Source: Dendrophyllia cribrosa (Eukaryota; Cnidaria; Anthozoa; Scleractinia; Dendrophylliidae). From it: a stretch of DNA of 64,000 nucleotides. The stretch spans positions 5,083,615 to 5,147,614 of the forward strand of contig JAJLRJ010000006.1 of the NCBI GenBank assembly GCA_024195265.1, in the 5' to 3' direction. The position numbers and the translations under genes were made by a program. Under the pieces are notes generated by a model. It saw only the letters and a list, made by a program, of their open reading frames with translations. It made no database searches and was not told the origin of the DNA. Below are positions 63,997-64,000 of this stretch, one piece after another (position 1 is the first letter of the stretch; the number at the start of each line of letters is the position of its first letter).

Positions 63997-64000
63997 ATGG
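63997..64000 (+). CDS. Start of the next viral gene (cut by the window edge)
   Basis: catatatatactgacc followed by ATGG gives the same late motif and spacing as other virion genes. Only the start codon and one base are seen. Confidence 0.6.

Larger units (their letters stand above)
52705..64000. mobile_element. Endogenous double-jelly-roll DNA virus (polinton-like), left 11.3 kb
   Basis: A block of intron-poor, closely packed genes, visibly richer in GC than the flanking DNA, with the hallmark set of the polinton/PLV/adintovirus realm: double-jelly-roll major capsid protein, penton-like protein, A32/FtsK-type ATPase, plus YqaJ-type recombinase and VLTF3-like factor. It abuts coral-type repeats, so it is integrated. 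The right end lies outside. No protein-primed polymerase, integrase or protease is seen. Class within the realm is an inference from gene content. Confidence 0.85.

Overview
The window is from an animal nuclear genome, most probably an anthozoan cnidarian (stony coral or a close relative). The evidence is a 23-exon RALGAPB orthologue, a MACPF gene, and AT-rich introns crowded with foldback MITEs, tRNA-derived SINEs, Penelope-like retroelement fragments and frequent tacatgta motifs. The species cannot be named from sequence alone.

Layout. 1-1978: two copies of a dispersed repeat plus a (CT)n(AT)n tract. 1979-5568 (+): the 3' half of a MACPF-domain gene in two phase-compatible exons. 5.6-10.1 kb: dispersed repeats, MITEs, a broken Penelope-like element with GIY-YIG endonuclease and a hammerhead-like motif, and a degenerate minisatellite. 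10192-33613 (+): complete RALGAPB. I traced 23 coding exons with GT/AG junctions and matching phases, 4,740 nt in total (1,579 aa). Its introns hold an inverted Penelope-like insertion, at least nine MITEs, SINEs and a decayed tandem copy of exon 17. 36.38-44.52 kb: a 101/107-bp satellite with a 1,721-bp (17-monomer) higher-order duplication, split by a ~1.27-kb insertion that carries a Crypton/DUF3504-like exon. 46095-51986 (-): a three-exon gene with a death-fold-like N-terminus and a coiled coil; its 4.3-kb intron holds nested transposons and a tRNA-Cys-derived SINE.

52.7 kb to the right edge: an integrated virus-like element of the double-jelly-roll (polinton / polinton-like virus / adintovirus-like) kind, entered through a 188-bp hairpin. 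A left module (C2HC zinc-finger protein, YqaJ/lambda-exonuclease-like recombinase, VLTF3-like late transcription factor) is followed by a virion module: penton-like minor capsid protein, two ORFs separated only by an in-frame TAG, a coiled-coil membrane protein, a small acidic protein, major capsid protein, A32/FtsK-type packaging ATPase, and small proteins with transmembrane or Pro/Thr-rich parts. Most virion genes begin 3-9 nt after a TATATAYAC-like motif, a probable late promoter. The left-module genes lack it, which suggests a temporal programme driven by the VLTF3-like factor. Several virion genes are broken (one separating TAG, two 1-nt frame changes, one gene with two stops), while the capsid, penton, recombinase and VLTF3-like ORFs are open, as expected for a fairly young endogenous viral element beginning to decay. 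No DNA polymerase, integrase or protease gene is visible; they may lie beyond position 64000.
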